DNA of 64,000 nt from Butyrivibrio sp. FCS014 (GCF_000526935.1 NZ_JAHA01000019.1:310001-374000), one strand, 5' to 3'; shown: positions 1 to 9,025, counted from the stretch's first letter. Numbers and translations are program-made. The notes: generated by a model from the letters alone, not told the origin.

Positions 1-786
1 GATGATGGTTCCGGCATCCACATAGGCCATAAATCCAACGATTATGCCCACAAACAGGAACCAGATGATCCAGCCATAGGATTTGTAGCCCCCTCTGTAA
101 GCCTTCTTCAGGAAAAGAGCCACAAATAAAAGTTCAATTCCGAACATGGCCATAAACAGATAATCGGTGCTGATCTCCGCTCCGGTAAAAAGGACGGTAA
201 AAATCGGCACAAATGCTACATAAGCGGTGAATACAATGGATGCAGCCCATCCAAGCAGCATCTTTACCGTGAAAAATGCACAGATCATGAATATCGCAAA
301 GCAGGCCATCTGGAAATAGAAAACCACAGGAAGAAGGTTTCCCGTAAAGAACAGGACAAGTCTCAAAATAAAAGAATAAACATTTGATAACAGATCGTAC
401 TCGGGAGTGAATTTGTCTCCGCTTATCATGGCGTTCTCATAAAGGCTCACCTTGCCTGTGATACCGCCGGAGTAATGCTCGAAAAGAAACTCTCTGTATA
501 CGATACTGCCTATAATGATGACTCCCGCCAAAAGCGCATAGACTACATGTATCCATACGCTGTCCTTGAGGGAAGCCGTATCTATCCTGTCGCAAAGCTT
601 GCCCAGAAGAAAGGTAACAAGCGACATGATCAGTATACTTATGCCTGTAAAGACAAGTGAATAAACAAGCTTGTTCTCATATGGAAAGAGTCCTGAAAAG
701 AAACTCACGCTTGCCACCATACCGATTTCAAATATCAAGAATAATACCCAGATGCCTATTGCAGGTACACTGCGCCTAAGTTTCAT
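1..786 (-). CDS. Membrane protein, C-terminal part outside the window
   Basis: This is an open frame of 262 codons that runs off the left edge, so the protein is longer than seen. The start (MKLRRSVPAIGIWVLF) follows a G-rich stretch and is the first ATG of the frame. The visible part is strongly hydrophobic, with about seven membrane segments and short loops. One longer polar loop lies around residues 105-130. The layout resembles the membrane half of large integral glycosyltransferases or polysaccharide-related proteins, but I see no catalytic motif, so the function is not assigned. It lies 43 bases after yebC on the same strand and may be the last gene of that run. Confidence 0.7.
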   Translation of the reverse strand, partial: MKLRRSVPAIGIWVLFLIFEIGMVASVSFFSGLFPYENKLVYSLVFTGISILIMSLVTFLLGKLCDRIDTASLKDSVWIHVVYALLAGVIIIGSIVYREFLFEHYSGGITGKVSLYENAMISGDKFTPEYDLLSNVYSFILRLVLFFTGNLLPVVFYFQMACFAIFMICAFFTVKMLLGWAASIVFTAYVAFVPIFTVLFTGAEISTDYLFMAMFGIELLFVALFLKKAYRGGYKSYGWIIWFLFVGIIVGFMAYVDAGTII

Positions 787-829
787 TTCAGAACCCCCAT
801 TATAATGATTTTTATTTTTTGAAGAAAGA

Positions 830-1567
830 TTATTCTTCAGGCTCGTCCCAGTTGTGATATACGTTCTGTACATCGTCATCCTCGTCAAGAAGATCCAGGA
901 TTCTCTGGAGATACTTAACGTTCTCGGGATCTGTTACAGCAACGTAGTTCTGAGGGATCATTGTAACCTCAGCCTGAACTGTTGCGATGTTCTCCTTGCC
1001 AAGAGCCTCAACTACAGCCTGGAAATTATCGGGAGTTGTGAGGATCTCATAGCTGTCCTCTTCCTCATTGAAATCATCTGCACCGGCATCAAGAACCAGC
1101 ATCATAAGATCGTCTGAAGACATACTGCACTCTTCCTTGTCGATGATGATCTGTCCCTTGTTGTCGAACATGTATGATACGCAGCCGGGAGTACCAACGT
1201 TTCCGTTACCCTTTGAGAATGCTGCCTTAACATTGGAGGCTGTTCTGTTCTGGTTATCTGTAAGTGCCTCAACGATGATGGCTGTTCCTCCGGGGCCGTA
1301 TCCTTCGTATGTAATGCTCTTATAATCAACGTTGCCTTCTGCGCCGGAAGCCTTCTTGATACCACGCTCAATAGTGTCGTTAGGCATATTGTTGGCTTTA
1401 GCTTTGGCAATTACTGTTGCAAGCTTGAAGTTGTTGTTGGGATCGGGACCACCCTCCTTAACAGCAACCGCAATCTCTCTTCCGATGATGGTAAAGATCT
1501 TGCCCTTAGCTGCATCATTCTTCTCTTTCTTGTGTTTGATGTTTGCGAACTTTGAATGTCCTGACAT
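830..1567 (-). CDS. yebC: YebC/PmpR family protein
   Basis: Full-length member (245 residues) of the YebC/PmpR family. It opens with the family hallmark MSGHSKFANIKHKKEKNDAA and also carries GYGPGGTAIIVEALTDNQNR around residue 90. Proteins of this family are cytoplasmic. They have been described as DNA-binding regulators and, more recently, as factors that help ribosomes through difficult stretches such as prolines. Which role applies here cannot be told from sequence. The C-terminal 20 residues are very acidic. The gene follows the corC-like gene by 28 bases on the same strand, so the two are probably co-transcribed. Confidence 0.95.
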   Translation of the reverse strand: MSGHSKFANIKHKKEKNDAAKGKIFTIIGREIAVAVKEGGPDPNNNFKLATVIAKAKANNMPNDTIERGIKKASGAEGNVDYKSITYEGYGPGGTAIIVEALTDNQNRTASNVKAAFSKGNGNVGTPGCVSYMFDNKGQIIIDKEECSMSSDDLMMLVLDAGADDFNEEEDSYEILTTPDNFQAVVEALGKENIATVQAEVTMIPQNYVAVTDPENVKYLQRILDLLDEDDDVQNVYHNWDEPEE

Positions 1568-1595
1568 AAAAAACTTCCTTTCGTATCACTTAAAT

Positions 1596-2957
1596 CTATT
1601 TTGCTATTTCCGATTCGTTTTCCGTATCCTCCACCTTTTCTTCAGGGAGCTTCGTAAGAAGCACATCCTGAACCATGTGGTTCTGTACAGATAGGATCTT
1701 GAAATTATAGCCGTCTACATCTACGTCGAACTCGACGCCTTCCTCGGGGATCCTGTCAAGTTTTGATATCAGGTATCCGTTGAGGGTTTCAAATTCACTC
1801 TCCTCAAAGGTGATCTTGAATCTCTTCTCAAGAACTTCAAGAGGAGTCTTGCCGTCTGCAATAAACTCACCGGCAGTTCTGGTGGGCTTGACGTAATTCT
1901 CATCCTCGTCATACTCATCCATGATGTTACCAACGATCTCCTCAAGGATATCTTCCATGGTAACAAGACCTGCTGTCTGGCCGTACTCATCAATAACAAT
2001 AACCATCTGGGTCTTGCTGGACTGCATACTGTGGAACAGTGAATCAATGTTCCTGGTTTCGGGAACAAACTTGGGCTGACGGAGCAGTCCTTTGATCTTC
2101 CTGATGGGCAGCTGCTCGTCCGTCTCAGCTGAAAGCTTCTTAAGTGCATCCCTTATATGCATGATACCGATTATGTGGTCGATATCATCCAGGTAAACCG
2201 GGAATCTGCTGTTATTGGTGTTCATCATGAAGTCTACGGCTTCCTTCAGACTCATGTTGGCATCAATGGCGACCATGGTATTTCTGTTGGTCATGATATC
2301 CTGAGCTTCCTTGTCGGAAAACTCGAAGATATTGGTGATCATGTCCGCCTCAGTTTCCTGAAGCACGCCCTGCTCCTGGCCTTCATTTACCATGGACTTG
2401 ATCTCTTCCTCGGTAACATCGGTGATGTTGTCATCTCCCCTGATTCCGAAGATATACAGAAATCCGTGAGCCAGGCCGCTTACAATGGCAACAAAGGGAT
2501 ACAGGATCGTCCTGAAGAATACAGCCGGGTAAAAACAGCCGTACGCCCACTTCTCGGGATTTCTTGCCGCAAGTCTTCTTGGGATCATGATGCCAAAGCA
2601 CATAAGAAGCAGTGCCACAACAAGTCCGGTTGCCAGAAGAATGATCTGCCCCGGTACGCTGTCCGGCTCCACCGCAAAGATTGTCGCAAGCCAGCTTCCG
2701 AAATCCACGGTGAAAAATCCGCCAAGGATCATGTTTATAATTATCTTCAGAAGCTGCATGGCCTCTGTGTGAGAAGCTTCATCCTCAAGTATCTTAAGGA
2801 GTTTCCCACTTATCTTGTCTTTGTTTTCGCTGCTTCTTTTATCAAGCTCATCCTTACTGACATGCTCGAGTCCCATGGCAAAGCCGTGGATCACGATATC
2901 AATTATGAGAATGATAAAAAAAGCGAAAATACTGACAGAAGGCAAGCCTTCGTCCAT
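1596..2957 (-). CDS. CorC/HlyC-type (CNNM, DUF21-CBS) membrane protein
   Basis: Protein of 453 residues with the standard order of the CNNM/CorC family. It has an N-terminal DUF21-like membrane domain (hydrophobic segments near residues 8-28, 70-95, 104-127 and 140-170), a CBS pair at about 213-345 (RFPVYLDDIDHIIGIMHIRD and VIVIDEYGQTAGLVTMEDIL), and a CorC_HlyC domain from about 360 to 435. An acidic C-terminal tail follows. Characterised relatives transport or regulate magnesium and other divalent cations. The old name hemolysin is not meaningful here. The segment of about 25 residues between the first two membrane segments is unusually polar and Lys-rich. The start is supported by AGGAGG eight bases upstream. 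Confidence 0.9.
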   Translation of the reverse strand: MDEGLPSVSIFAFFIILIIDIVIHGFAMGLEHVSKDELDKRSSENKDKISGKLLKILEDEASHTEAMQLLKIIINMILGGFFTVDFGSWLATIFAVEPDSVPGQIILLATGLVVALLLMCFGIMIPRRLAARNPEKWAYGCFYPAVFFRTILYPFVAIVSGLAHGFLYIFGIRGDDNITDVTEEEIKSMVNEGQEQGVLQETEADMITNIFEFSDKEAQDIMTNRNTMVAIDANMSLKEAVDFMMNTNNSRFPVYLDDIDHIIGIMHIRDALKKLSAETDEQLPIRKIKGLLRQPKFVPETRNIDSLFHSMQSSKTQMVIVIDEYGQTAGLVTMEDILEEIVGNIMDEYDEDENYVKPTRTAGEFIADGKTPLEVLEKRFKITFEESEFETLNGYLISKLDRIPEEGVEFDVDVDGYNFKILSVQNHMVQDVLLTKLPEEKVEDTENESEIAK

Positions 2958-3031
2958 AATAATTCCTCCTGACTTATATACAACAGGTCAAAATACACGC
3001 AAAATATCAAATTACACTATAACACATTTTA

Positions 3032-3053
3032 GGTTGAGGGACTACCTTTTTTC
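3032..3053. repeat. 22-bp direct repeat, copy 1
   Basis: Exact 22-base sequence (begins ggttgagggactacc and ends in a run of six T and a C), found again in the same orientation at 4496-4517. The two copies bracket the ATPase/DUF4143 gene and its promoter, giving a unit of 1464 bases per repeat period. This copy lies 27 bases beyond that gene's stop codon, between it and the corC-like gene. Confidence 0.9.
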
Positions 3054-3079
3054 GTGACAAAAAGCTCTTCTAGCTGTAA

Positions 3080-4372
3080 TCAATTTCTGAGGCATCCTAT
3101 AGGAATGACATATACCCCATCTTCTCTTTTGTAACCATATTCAGTAGCGGTGATTACAATCTTAAGATCCGGAAGCCTCAAAGGAACCTGTTTCTCCTTC
3201 TTGTTGTACTCGCTAATAAGCCTCTCAATTTCACATAAATGCTCTGCTCCCATATCTATATCTTTACTACCGAGTTTGAACTCTATAAGAGCATATCTTC
3301 CATCTTTCAAATGGAGCACAGCATCTGCTTCCAGACCATATCTGTCATGATAATATGAAACCTCACCGTTCATTCCGGAAGAGTATATTTTAAGATCTCT
3401 GATACATAGCGATTCAAAAAGAAATCCCAAGGTCTTAAAATCAGTATTAAAGTACTCCGGAGACAGGCCCAGAGCCGCAACTGCTATAGATGGATCTACC
3501 AGATTACGTTTATTGCCGGCTCGAATTGCTTCTTTTGATCTTATTGCAGGACACCATGCAGGCAGTTCATCAATTATAAACAAGTCTTCAAGATCATGAA
3601 AATATTCATAAAATGTAGGTTTGGACATTTCCGACGCTGAAGAAGTATCTGCAATAATAGTCTTTGTTTCTGCCAAAGTACATATATTCCTGGAGTATGA
3701 TCTAAGCAATCGCTCAGCCCAGAGCGGATTTCTCTTAGTGTGGCTGATTTTTGAAATATCTATGTGACATGTCTGATAAAAAAGATCTGAAGCTATGGAA
3801 AGTGCTGCGTCCCTGTTCTCTATATCAATGCTTTGAGGCCAACCGCCGCGGCAGATTGCATAAATCAGATCATCAATGCTTAATTTTGATTCTTCCCATT
3901 CAACAGGCTTTCCATCAAAAAGATCCATCAGCGAAACACTGCCCGTCGACTCTCCGCTCTCATAAAGACTCATCGGATACATTTTGAGAGTAGAAATTCT
4001 TAATGTTCCTGTATGTGCTGTTTCTGCTTTTTGAGAAGAAGATCCTGTCAGGATATACTGACCTTTAAGACCGGTATCATCAATATCCTTTCTTACCGCG
4101 CCCCATATCTTAGGAGCATCCTGCCATTCATCAAATAACCGGGGCTTATCTCCGATCAGCAGCTTAGATGGCATATTCTCTGCCACAGATAAATACTTCT
4201 CTCTGTTATCTTCATCCTGAAACTCTATATAGCTCCTGGCAAAATGTTTCCCTGTTGTAGTCTTGCCACAACCTTTGGGGCCGACTATCAGTGCTGCTCC
4301 GAACGCTTCAAGTTTAAGTTTTAACGCCGAGTCCGTTATTCTCTGGCGATATTTGTTTCCTTTTTCCATCAT
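3080..4372 (-). CDS. ATP-binding protein, AAA_14 plus DUF4143 family
   Basis: Protein of 430 residues with the two-part build of the AAA_14/DUF4143 family. An N-terminal P-loop domain carries Walker A GPKGCGKTT near residue 33. The Walker B equivalent, PRLFDEWQDAP, lies near residue 80, and a sensor-like ILTGSSSQK follows. The C-terminal DUF4143 half (about 190-430) ends in a nuclease-fold-like segment, ADAVLHLKDGRYALIEFKLG, whose D/E-x-K pattern resembles restriction-endonuclease-like folds. The family is abundant in anaerobes and its function is not established. The gene has its own consensus promoter and lies between two copies of a 22-bp direct repeat. It appears more AT-rich than its neighbours, which suggests arrival as a unit. 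Confidence 0.9.
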   Translation of the reverse strand: MMEKGNKYRQRITDSALKLKLEAFGAALIVGPKGCGKTTTGKHFARSYIEFQDEDNREKYLSVAENMPSKLLIGDKPRLFDEWQDAPKIWGAVRKDIDDTGLKGQYILTGSSSQKAETAHTGTLRISTLKMYPMSLYESGESTGSVSLMDLFDGKPVEWEESKLSIDDLIYAICRGGWPQSIDIENRDAALSIASDLFYQTCHIDISKISHTKRNPLWAERLLRSYSRNICTLAETKTIIADTSSASEMSKPTFYEYFHDLEDLFIIDELPAWCPAIRSKEAIRAGNKRNLVDPSIAVAALGLSPEYFNTDFKTLGFLFESLCIRDLKIYSSGMNGEVSYYHDRYGLEADAVLHLKDGRYALIEFKLGSKDIDMGAEHLCEIERLISEYNKKEKQVPLRLPDLKIVITATEYGYKREDGVYVIPIGCLRN

Positions 4373-4406
4373 AGTTTTTCCTTTTTATGCGTTGATATAT
4401 ATGAAT

Positions 4407-4435
4407 ATTATAGTCAATCTAACAGATTTGTGCAA
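4407..4435 (-). promoter_or_regulatory. Sigma-A promoter of the ATPase/DUF4143 gene
   Basis: Reading on the minus strand, TTGCAC (4435-4430) and a perfect TATAAT (4412-4407) are separated by exactly 17 bases. The gene starts about 35 bases further on. One of the three operator-like repeats fills the spacer. Confidence 0.7.
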
Positions 4436-4478
4436 TTTCATTTAACTGATTTGTGATAAAACAGTTAACACATTTGCC
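4421..4478. promoter_or_regulatory. Three operator-like repeats at 23-bp spacing
   Basis: Three related blocks begin at 4421 (aacagatttg), 4444 (aactgatttg) and 4467 (aacacatttg), each exactly 23 bases apart. Read on the minus strand they share CAAAT-NN-GTTA. The first lies between the -35 and -10 boxes and the other two lie upstream. This layout suggests cooperative binding of a regulator, possibly the product of this very gene or cassette. No known binding motif was recognised. Confidence 0.5.
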
Positions 4479-4495
4479 ATTCTCTATTTTACATG

Positions 4496-4517
4496 GGTTG
4501 AGGGACTACCTTTTTTC
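4496..4517. repeat. 22-bp direct repeat, copy 2
   Basis: Exact second copy of the 22-base sequence at 3032-3053, same orientation. It lies between the promoter of the ATPase/DUF4143 gene and the start of the J-domain gene. It may be the trace of a site-specific insertion or a recombination junction. Confidence 0.9.
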
Positions 4518-4561
4518 ATATAAAATGGTTTAGATGGCTATAAGCCGGGGGGAGTTTATCT

Positions 4562-5701
4562 ATGATCGCATTTATTACCATGATCGTAAATGCCGTAGTT
4601 ACGGCGTTTCTATATACTGTGAAGGCCTTCTTTTCTGCTTTGCTGTGGTTCTTAAAGCTTCTTTTCAAGGCAGTGAAGATGCTCTTCGTTTTTCTTCCTG
4701 TGACAGCCACTGTCTTTTTTGCCCTGCTTGTATTTAATACCTATCTTCTGGTGGCAGGCGCCGTCACTTCAGGTGCTTCTGCTCCGGCTGCTTCCGACGC
4801 TCTTATTTATGCGCCGCTGGAGGTTATTTCATCTGCAAACGATGATGCGGGGGCACTTTTGCAGTCCATGTTCACCAAAAATAAAGAAACCCTCCCCTCC
4901 ATATTCTCATCCCTTTGGAGCTGGTGGGGACTATTTACTGCCCCCTACAGGGGTTCTGCTGCTTTCGTTCTCCTGATTCTTCTTGCGGTGCTGATGTTTG
5001 TTCCGGTCCACTGCGTATTTCTGCTGTTGTCTGTATTTTCATCTTTCCTGCCTCTTATTTTCGGAGCCATTTTGGCGGATGCTGTCCTGTATGTTGTAAG
5101 AGCGCTCTTTGGCAATCATTTCATTGCTCAGATAAGGGGACGTATGCATCGACTTTTCCCTAAGACCGGTGTGAAATACGAGGAGAAGGAATACGCAAGG
5201 AATCTTAAGCAGCGCAACCGGGAATTCCGTGAAGAGGAACGGGAAAAGAGGCGTCATAAGTGGGACGCTTACTACGAGGACGAGGAAGACGAAGAAGACG
5301 GCTACTACGAAGATGACCGGGAAGCCTGGGACGATGATTACGATTCTGAGGATGAGGAATACGACGAAGAGTACGAAGACGAAGATGACGACGAGGATGA
5401 GGACGAATACGATGCTCCTCCGCACCGGGGCGGCTTCGGAGGCTTCTTCTGGAGGGAGAGCTATCCCCCTCACGGCGGTGACGATGACGAGGATTTTTAT
5501 GATGAGGAAGAGGAAGACGATGACGAACCCTCACCTGCAACTTCCTTTGACTTCTTTGCGGGCTGCAACAGCCTGGAAAGCGTGAACCGCAAATACAAGT
5601 CACTGGTCAAGCTCTACCATCCCGACAATATGGACGGCGACACCGCCGCCCTTCAGGAAATAAACATTCAATATACCGAAGCCAAGAAGCGCTTCAGGTA
5701 A
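4562..5701 (+). CDS. Membrane-anchored J-domain protein with acidic linker
   Basis: Protein of 379 residues in three parts. The N-terminal part (1-190) is hydrophobic, with membrane segments near 2-25, 38-68, 132-160 and 160-180. The middle part (about 205-325) is extremely charged: a basic-acidic stretch gives way to long runs of Asp, Glu and Tyr. The C-terminal 50 residues form a short J-domain with the hallmark HPD at 353-355 (KSLVKLYHPDN), helix II before it and helix III after it. J-domains stimulate the ATPase of a DnaK-type chaperone, so this protein probably recruits DnaK to the membrane. DnaJ's Gly/Phe, zinc and substrate domains are absent, so it is not a general DnaJ. GGGGGGAG precedes the start. 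Confidence 0.8.
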   Translation: MIAFITMIVNAVVTAFLYTVKAFFSALLWFLKLLFKAVKMLFVFLPVTATVFFALLVFNTYLLVAGAVTSGASAPAASDALIYAPLEVISSANDDAGALLQSMFTKNKETLPSIFSSLWSWWGLFTAPYRGSAAFVLLILLAVLMFVPVHCVFLLLSVFSSFLPLIFGAILADAVLYVVRALFGNHFIAQIRGRMHRLFPKTGVKYEEKEYARNLKQRNREFREEEREKRRHKWDAYYEDEEDEEDGYYEDDREAWDDDYDSEDEEYDEEYEDEDDDEDEDEYDAPPHRGGFGGFFWRESYPPHGGDDDEDFYDEEEEDDDEPSPATSFDFFAGCNSLESVNRKYKSLVKLYHPDNMDGDTAALQEINIQYTEAKKRFR

Positions 5702-5710
5702 CTTTTACTG

Positions 5711-7846
5711 TCACAGAACCGTAGGCAGATATTTCTCATTCTGCTTCTTTATAAGATCATTTATCCACTCTCGGTCCATGATGTCGTCGTAGGCACCTGC
5801 CACGACGGACTCATTGGCAAAGCTGTCAAAGCTAATCTGCTTTTCTTCAAGCCGAAGTATCATATCTTCATCAATGGTGTCAGGACACAGAAGGTGATAA
5901 ACAGTTACGTTCCTGACCTGTCCCATTCTGTAGACCCTGGACAGAGCCTGCCAGGTAAGGGATGGCTTGATCTGGGGCTCACAGAAGATCACCATGCTGG
6001 CTGCCTGAATATTAAGGCCCACGCCTCCCGCCTGTACCTGGCAAAGAAGAACGCTTCCCTCTTTTGCATCAGAAAAAGCATCAATGATGCCCTGTCTTTC
6101 TTCGGCTGCAACATCTCCGCTGATCACGCCGCTGCATCTTTTCCCAAGGAGCTTATGGACCCTGGCTATGGTCTCCCTGTAGAAGGAGTAAACAACAGCC
6201 TTGCGGCCTTCGGCAACCGCTTCGTCGCACAGTTCAAGAAGTCTCCTGCCCTTTGCAGATTCTGTAAGATCCTCCTGCAGGAAGGAAACCCTTCGCATGG
6301 TCTGAAAGCTCTTTGTCCCGATGGCGGCAATGTAGGCTGCGGTGTCATCCGCTGTCATGCTGCACCACTCCTCCTTTTCGCTGATGGGAGGAAGCTCGGT
6401 GAGGACCTGGCTTCTGGTGCGCCTTAGATACACCGGCGCCAGTTTCTGCTTAAACTCAGGCAAATTGGAAATGTGGGCTACAGACCTGATCTGCGAAGTC
6501 ATGTCCGGGCGCACGAAATCAAGAAGATTGCACATCTCCTCCACCCTGTTCTCAAGAGGAGTTCCGGTCATCAGAAGGATCCTCTCGGATTCGTTGTCAA
6601 GCCGCCTTATGTATCTGGTTCGCTGCGCATCCGGGTTCTTGATGTAGTGAGCTTCGTCTATGATGAGCATATTAAGCTTCATCCTGTTATCGATTCCGTC
6701 CACGATCTTTCCCATGGATTCATAATTGGTTATGGCTGCGCCGCCCTGCTGTTTCCACCGGTCAAAAGAATCTTCAATACCCGCTCCATGCAGCGTAAAA
6801 GTCCTGATATTACTGAATTTTTCGATTTCTCTGCCCCAGTTAACAAGAACGCTGGCAGGACAGACCACCAGGAAATGGCATATCCCTTCTGCCCTTGCGC
6901 TTATGTGAGCCATGGCAGCTATGGCCTGCACAGTCTTTCCAAGCCCCATCTCATCCCCAAGAAGCACGTCCTTCTGATTAAGAATATATTTGGCGCCAAA
7001 GACCTGATAAGCCCTGAGATTCCCGGTAAAGCCGGAAAGATCAAGGTCAAGACCGTCTATCTCCTCAGCCAGCATCATGGGAATGCTGTCGTAGACAAAG
7101 GGCCTGTTGCCCTTTATGCTCCCAAGGCTTTCAAGGAGCGCATAGAAGTCCGCTCCGTTTTTCTCAAAAGCTCTTATCGCCTCATCGCTGCTGCAGGTCT
7201 TCCCCTCTTGATAAAGGTCAAAAAAGCCAAGCACATTCCCGAAAAACTCACTTTCCGTGAAGGTGTATATAAAGTCCGCCATTTCAAGGGTATGCTGTTT
7301 TAATTCGCTCCCGGAAAAGAGCCAGTGAACCCCGTTTCTAATAAAGGGATCCCCGGCTATCCTCGTAGCCTGCTCAGAAAGACCCTTTGAAGCAACCCCG
7401 GCATCCTTCCTTACCTTTTCGCATTTCATATACCGGAAAAGAGCCGTGATAAGCCCGGTATCCTCTCTTTGAAGCTTTACTGTCTCCCCCTGGGAGAGGC
7501 TGTTGGCAAACTCCGTCACGATGCGGCGGATGGCTTCAATCTGCTTATCTCCTATTCCCTCTATGGAACGGATTTCCCCGTCGGAAGCTGCGGCAATGTC
7601 GCCAAGGGTATTGTAACCGGCAGAAATAAGGGCAGACACTCTTATGCCTGCCTTTGATTTTTTAAGTTCCTCTACGGAATAGCCATCAAGCTTATCCTTG
7701 GCCTGCCTTGCTGCAATTTGCCCGCAAAGCTGCCTTATCTGCTCCCTCTGTAGGTCGCCTTCGGCATACATGTTTTTGCAAGCCGCATCGGCATCGCTTA
7801 TGGCCCTTATCAGTTTTTTCAGTTCCTTGAAATCAGGTTTTTTCAT
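5711..7846 (-). CDS. SNF2-family DEAH helicase-like ATPase with HhH motif
   Basis: Protein of 711 residues. Residues 60-112 contain a helix-hairpin-helix (SIEGIGDKQIEAIRRIV) that usually binds DNA. The SNF2 core follows, with motif I LLGDEMGLGKT at 295-305, DEAH at 397-400, motif III LLMTGTPLEN at about 424, and a helicase C domain ending in the SNF2 motif VI QALSRVYRMGQ near residue 650. SNF2 enzymes translocate on double-stranded DNA and remodel protein-DNA complexes. There is no methylase, nuclease or SWIM zinc domain, so the partner is unknown. The start codon follows the stop of alr directly (TAAATG), which implies tight co-expression. Confidence 0.9.
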   Translation of the reverse strand: MKKPDFKELKKLIRAISDADAACKNMYAEGDLQREQIRQLCGQIAARQAKDKLDGYSVEELKKSKAGIRVSALISAGYNTLGDIAAASDGEIRSIEGIGDKQIEAIRRIVTEFANSLSQGETVKLQREDTGLITALFRYMKCEKVRKDAGVASKGLSEQATRIAGDPFIRNGVHWLFSGSELKQHTLEMADFIYTFTESEFFGNVLGFFDLYQEGKTCSSDEAIRAFEKNGADFYALLESLGSIKGNRPFVYDSIPMMLAEEIDGLDLDLSGFTGNLRAYQVFGAKYILNQKDVLLGDEMGLGKTVQAIAAMAHISARAEGICHFLVVCPASVLVNWGREIEKFSNIRTFTLHGAGIEDSFDRWKQQGGAAITNYESMGKIVDGIDNRMKLNMLIIDEAHYIKNPDAQRTRYIRRLDNESERILLMTGTPLENRVEEMCNLLDFVRPDMTSQIRSVAHISNLPEFKQKLAPVYLRRTRSQVLTELPPISEKEEWCSMTADDTAAYIAAIGTKSFQTMRRVSFLQEDLTESAKGRRLLELCDEAVAEGRKAVVYSFYRETIARVHKLLGKRCSGVISGDVAAEERQGIIDAFSDAKEGSVLLCQVQAGGVGLNIQAASMVIFCEPQIKPSLTWQALSRVYRMGQVRNVTVYHLLCPDTIDEDMILRLEEKQISFDSFANESVVAGAYDDIMDREWINDLIKKQNEKYLPTVL

Positions 7847-9013
7847 TTATTTGACAAATACTCTTGGTACTCTGTGATTGATGTCACAGGTAAGCTCATA
7901 GTTAAAGCGGCCGCTCATGTCTCCAAGAAGCTCTGCGCTTATTACTTCGCCGCTCTTTTTATCCCTGCCAAGAAGGACAACCTCGTCTCCCTCGGCGATA
8001 TCAAGAAAGTCCGTTACATCCACCATGAACTGGTCCATGCACACCCTTCCAAGGATCGGCGCTCTGTGCCCGTCAATAAGCACATACCCCTTTCCGGAAA
8101 GGCTTCTGGGATATCCGTCTCCATATCCAACAGGGATTGTTGCGATCCTTGTAGGACGCTGTGTAACAAAGGTTCCACCGTAGCTTACCGGGGTTCCTTC
8201 GGGAACTTCCTTCACCATTACCACATGGCTTATAAGCTCCATAACAGGCTTAAGATCAATGATATTCCTAGGCACTTCGCTTGACGGCCACATGCCGTAG
8301 ATAGTCACACCTGCCCTTACCATATCCATTGAGGACTCGGGAACAGCTATGATGCTGGCGCTGTTAGCGCAGTGTTTAACAGGGATCTCATATCCCGTCT
8401 CCTCTTTAGCCTTATCAAGGAAATCCTTGAAGACCTGCTCCCTCTCACGGACATTGGTAAGGTCCTCTTCATCAGCCCTTGCAAAGTGTGTAAATATGCC
8501 TTCAAGATTGATTCCCTGAAGGGAAAGAACCTTTCTTATAAAATCAACGCCCTTTTCGTCGGGAGTTATTCCTATCCTGCTCATTCCGGTATCAACGGCG
8601 ATGTGCACCGGAGGCGCCTCTTTGAGTATGCCTTCAGCCATCAGTTCTTTTCCCATATCGGAGAGCTCTTGGGCCATGTCATATCTGAAAACCGTAGGCC
8701 TTATCCCATCCGTAAGCATCCTCCTGTAGGAATAGGGGAAGGTGTATCCAAGGATCAGAATGGGCTTTTTGATACCGGCATCGCGAAGTTCAAAGGCTTC
8801 TTCAGCTGTAGCTGTGGCATAGCCCGATATATAATCCTTCTCCTCCAGGAAGGCTGCGATTTCCTTAGCTCCATGGCCGTAGGCATCAGTCTTGATAACT
8901 GCCATGATCTTCGTGCCTTCAGGGATATTCCCCTTCATGGCCAAAAGATTGTACTCTACTGCGCTAAGATCTATCTTTGCATATACTCTGGAAAACTGTT
9001 CCATATCCATCAT
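7847..9013 (-). CDS. alr: Alanine racemase
   Basis: PLP-dependent racemase of 388 residues that makes D-alanine for peptidoglycan. The PLP lysine is K41 in AVIKTDAYGHGAKEIA. The catalytic tyrosine region is ITIYGMWPS near residue 266, and the substrate region VSYGGTFVTQRPTRIATIPVGYGDGYPR (written here only to locate residues from about 280) is in place. Length and motif spacing are normal for the family. AAAGGA lies eight bases before the ATG. It follows nnr by 12 bases and touches the SNF2 gene. The nnr-alr pairing is common in Firmicutes. Confidence 0.97.
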   Translation of the reverse strand: MMDMEQFSRVYAKIDLSAVEYNLLAMKGNIPEGTKIMAVIKTDAYGHGAKEIAAFLEEKDYISGYATATAEEAFELRDAGIKKPILILGYTFPYSYRRMLTDGIRPTVFRYDMAQELSDMGKELMAEGILKEAPPVHIAVDTGMSRIGITPDEKGVDFIRKVLSLQGINLEGIFTHFARADEEDLTNVREREQVFKDFLDKAKEETGYEIPVKHCANSASIIAVPESSMDMVRAGVTIYGMWPSSEVPRNIIDLKPVMELISHVVMVKEVPEGTPVSYGGTFVTQRPTRIATIPVGYGDGYPRSLSGKGYVLIDGHRAPILGRVCMDQFMVDVTDFLDIAEGDEVVLLGRDKKSGEVISAELLGDMSGRFNYELTCDINHRVPRVFVK

Positions 9014-9025
9014 TTCTCATATCCT

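Noticed and set aside
3080..4372. Toxin-antitoxin or phage-defence module around the ATPase/DUF4143 gene
   Set aside because: Only one gene lies between the repeats; no second small gene, nuclease or methylase. The repeats support mobility but not a defence role.
5205..5603. Arg/His-rich frame opposite the acidic linker
   Set aside because: It is the complement of Asp/Glu codons of the J-domain protein, without a ribosome site.
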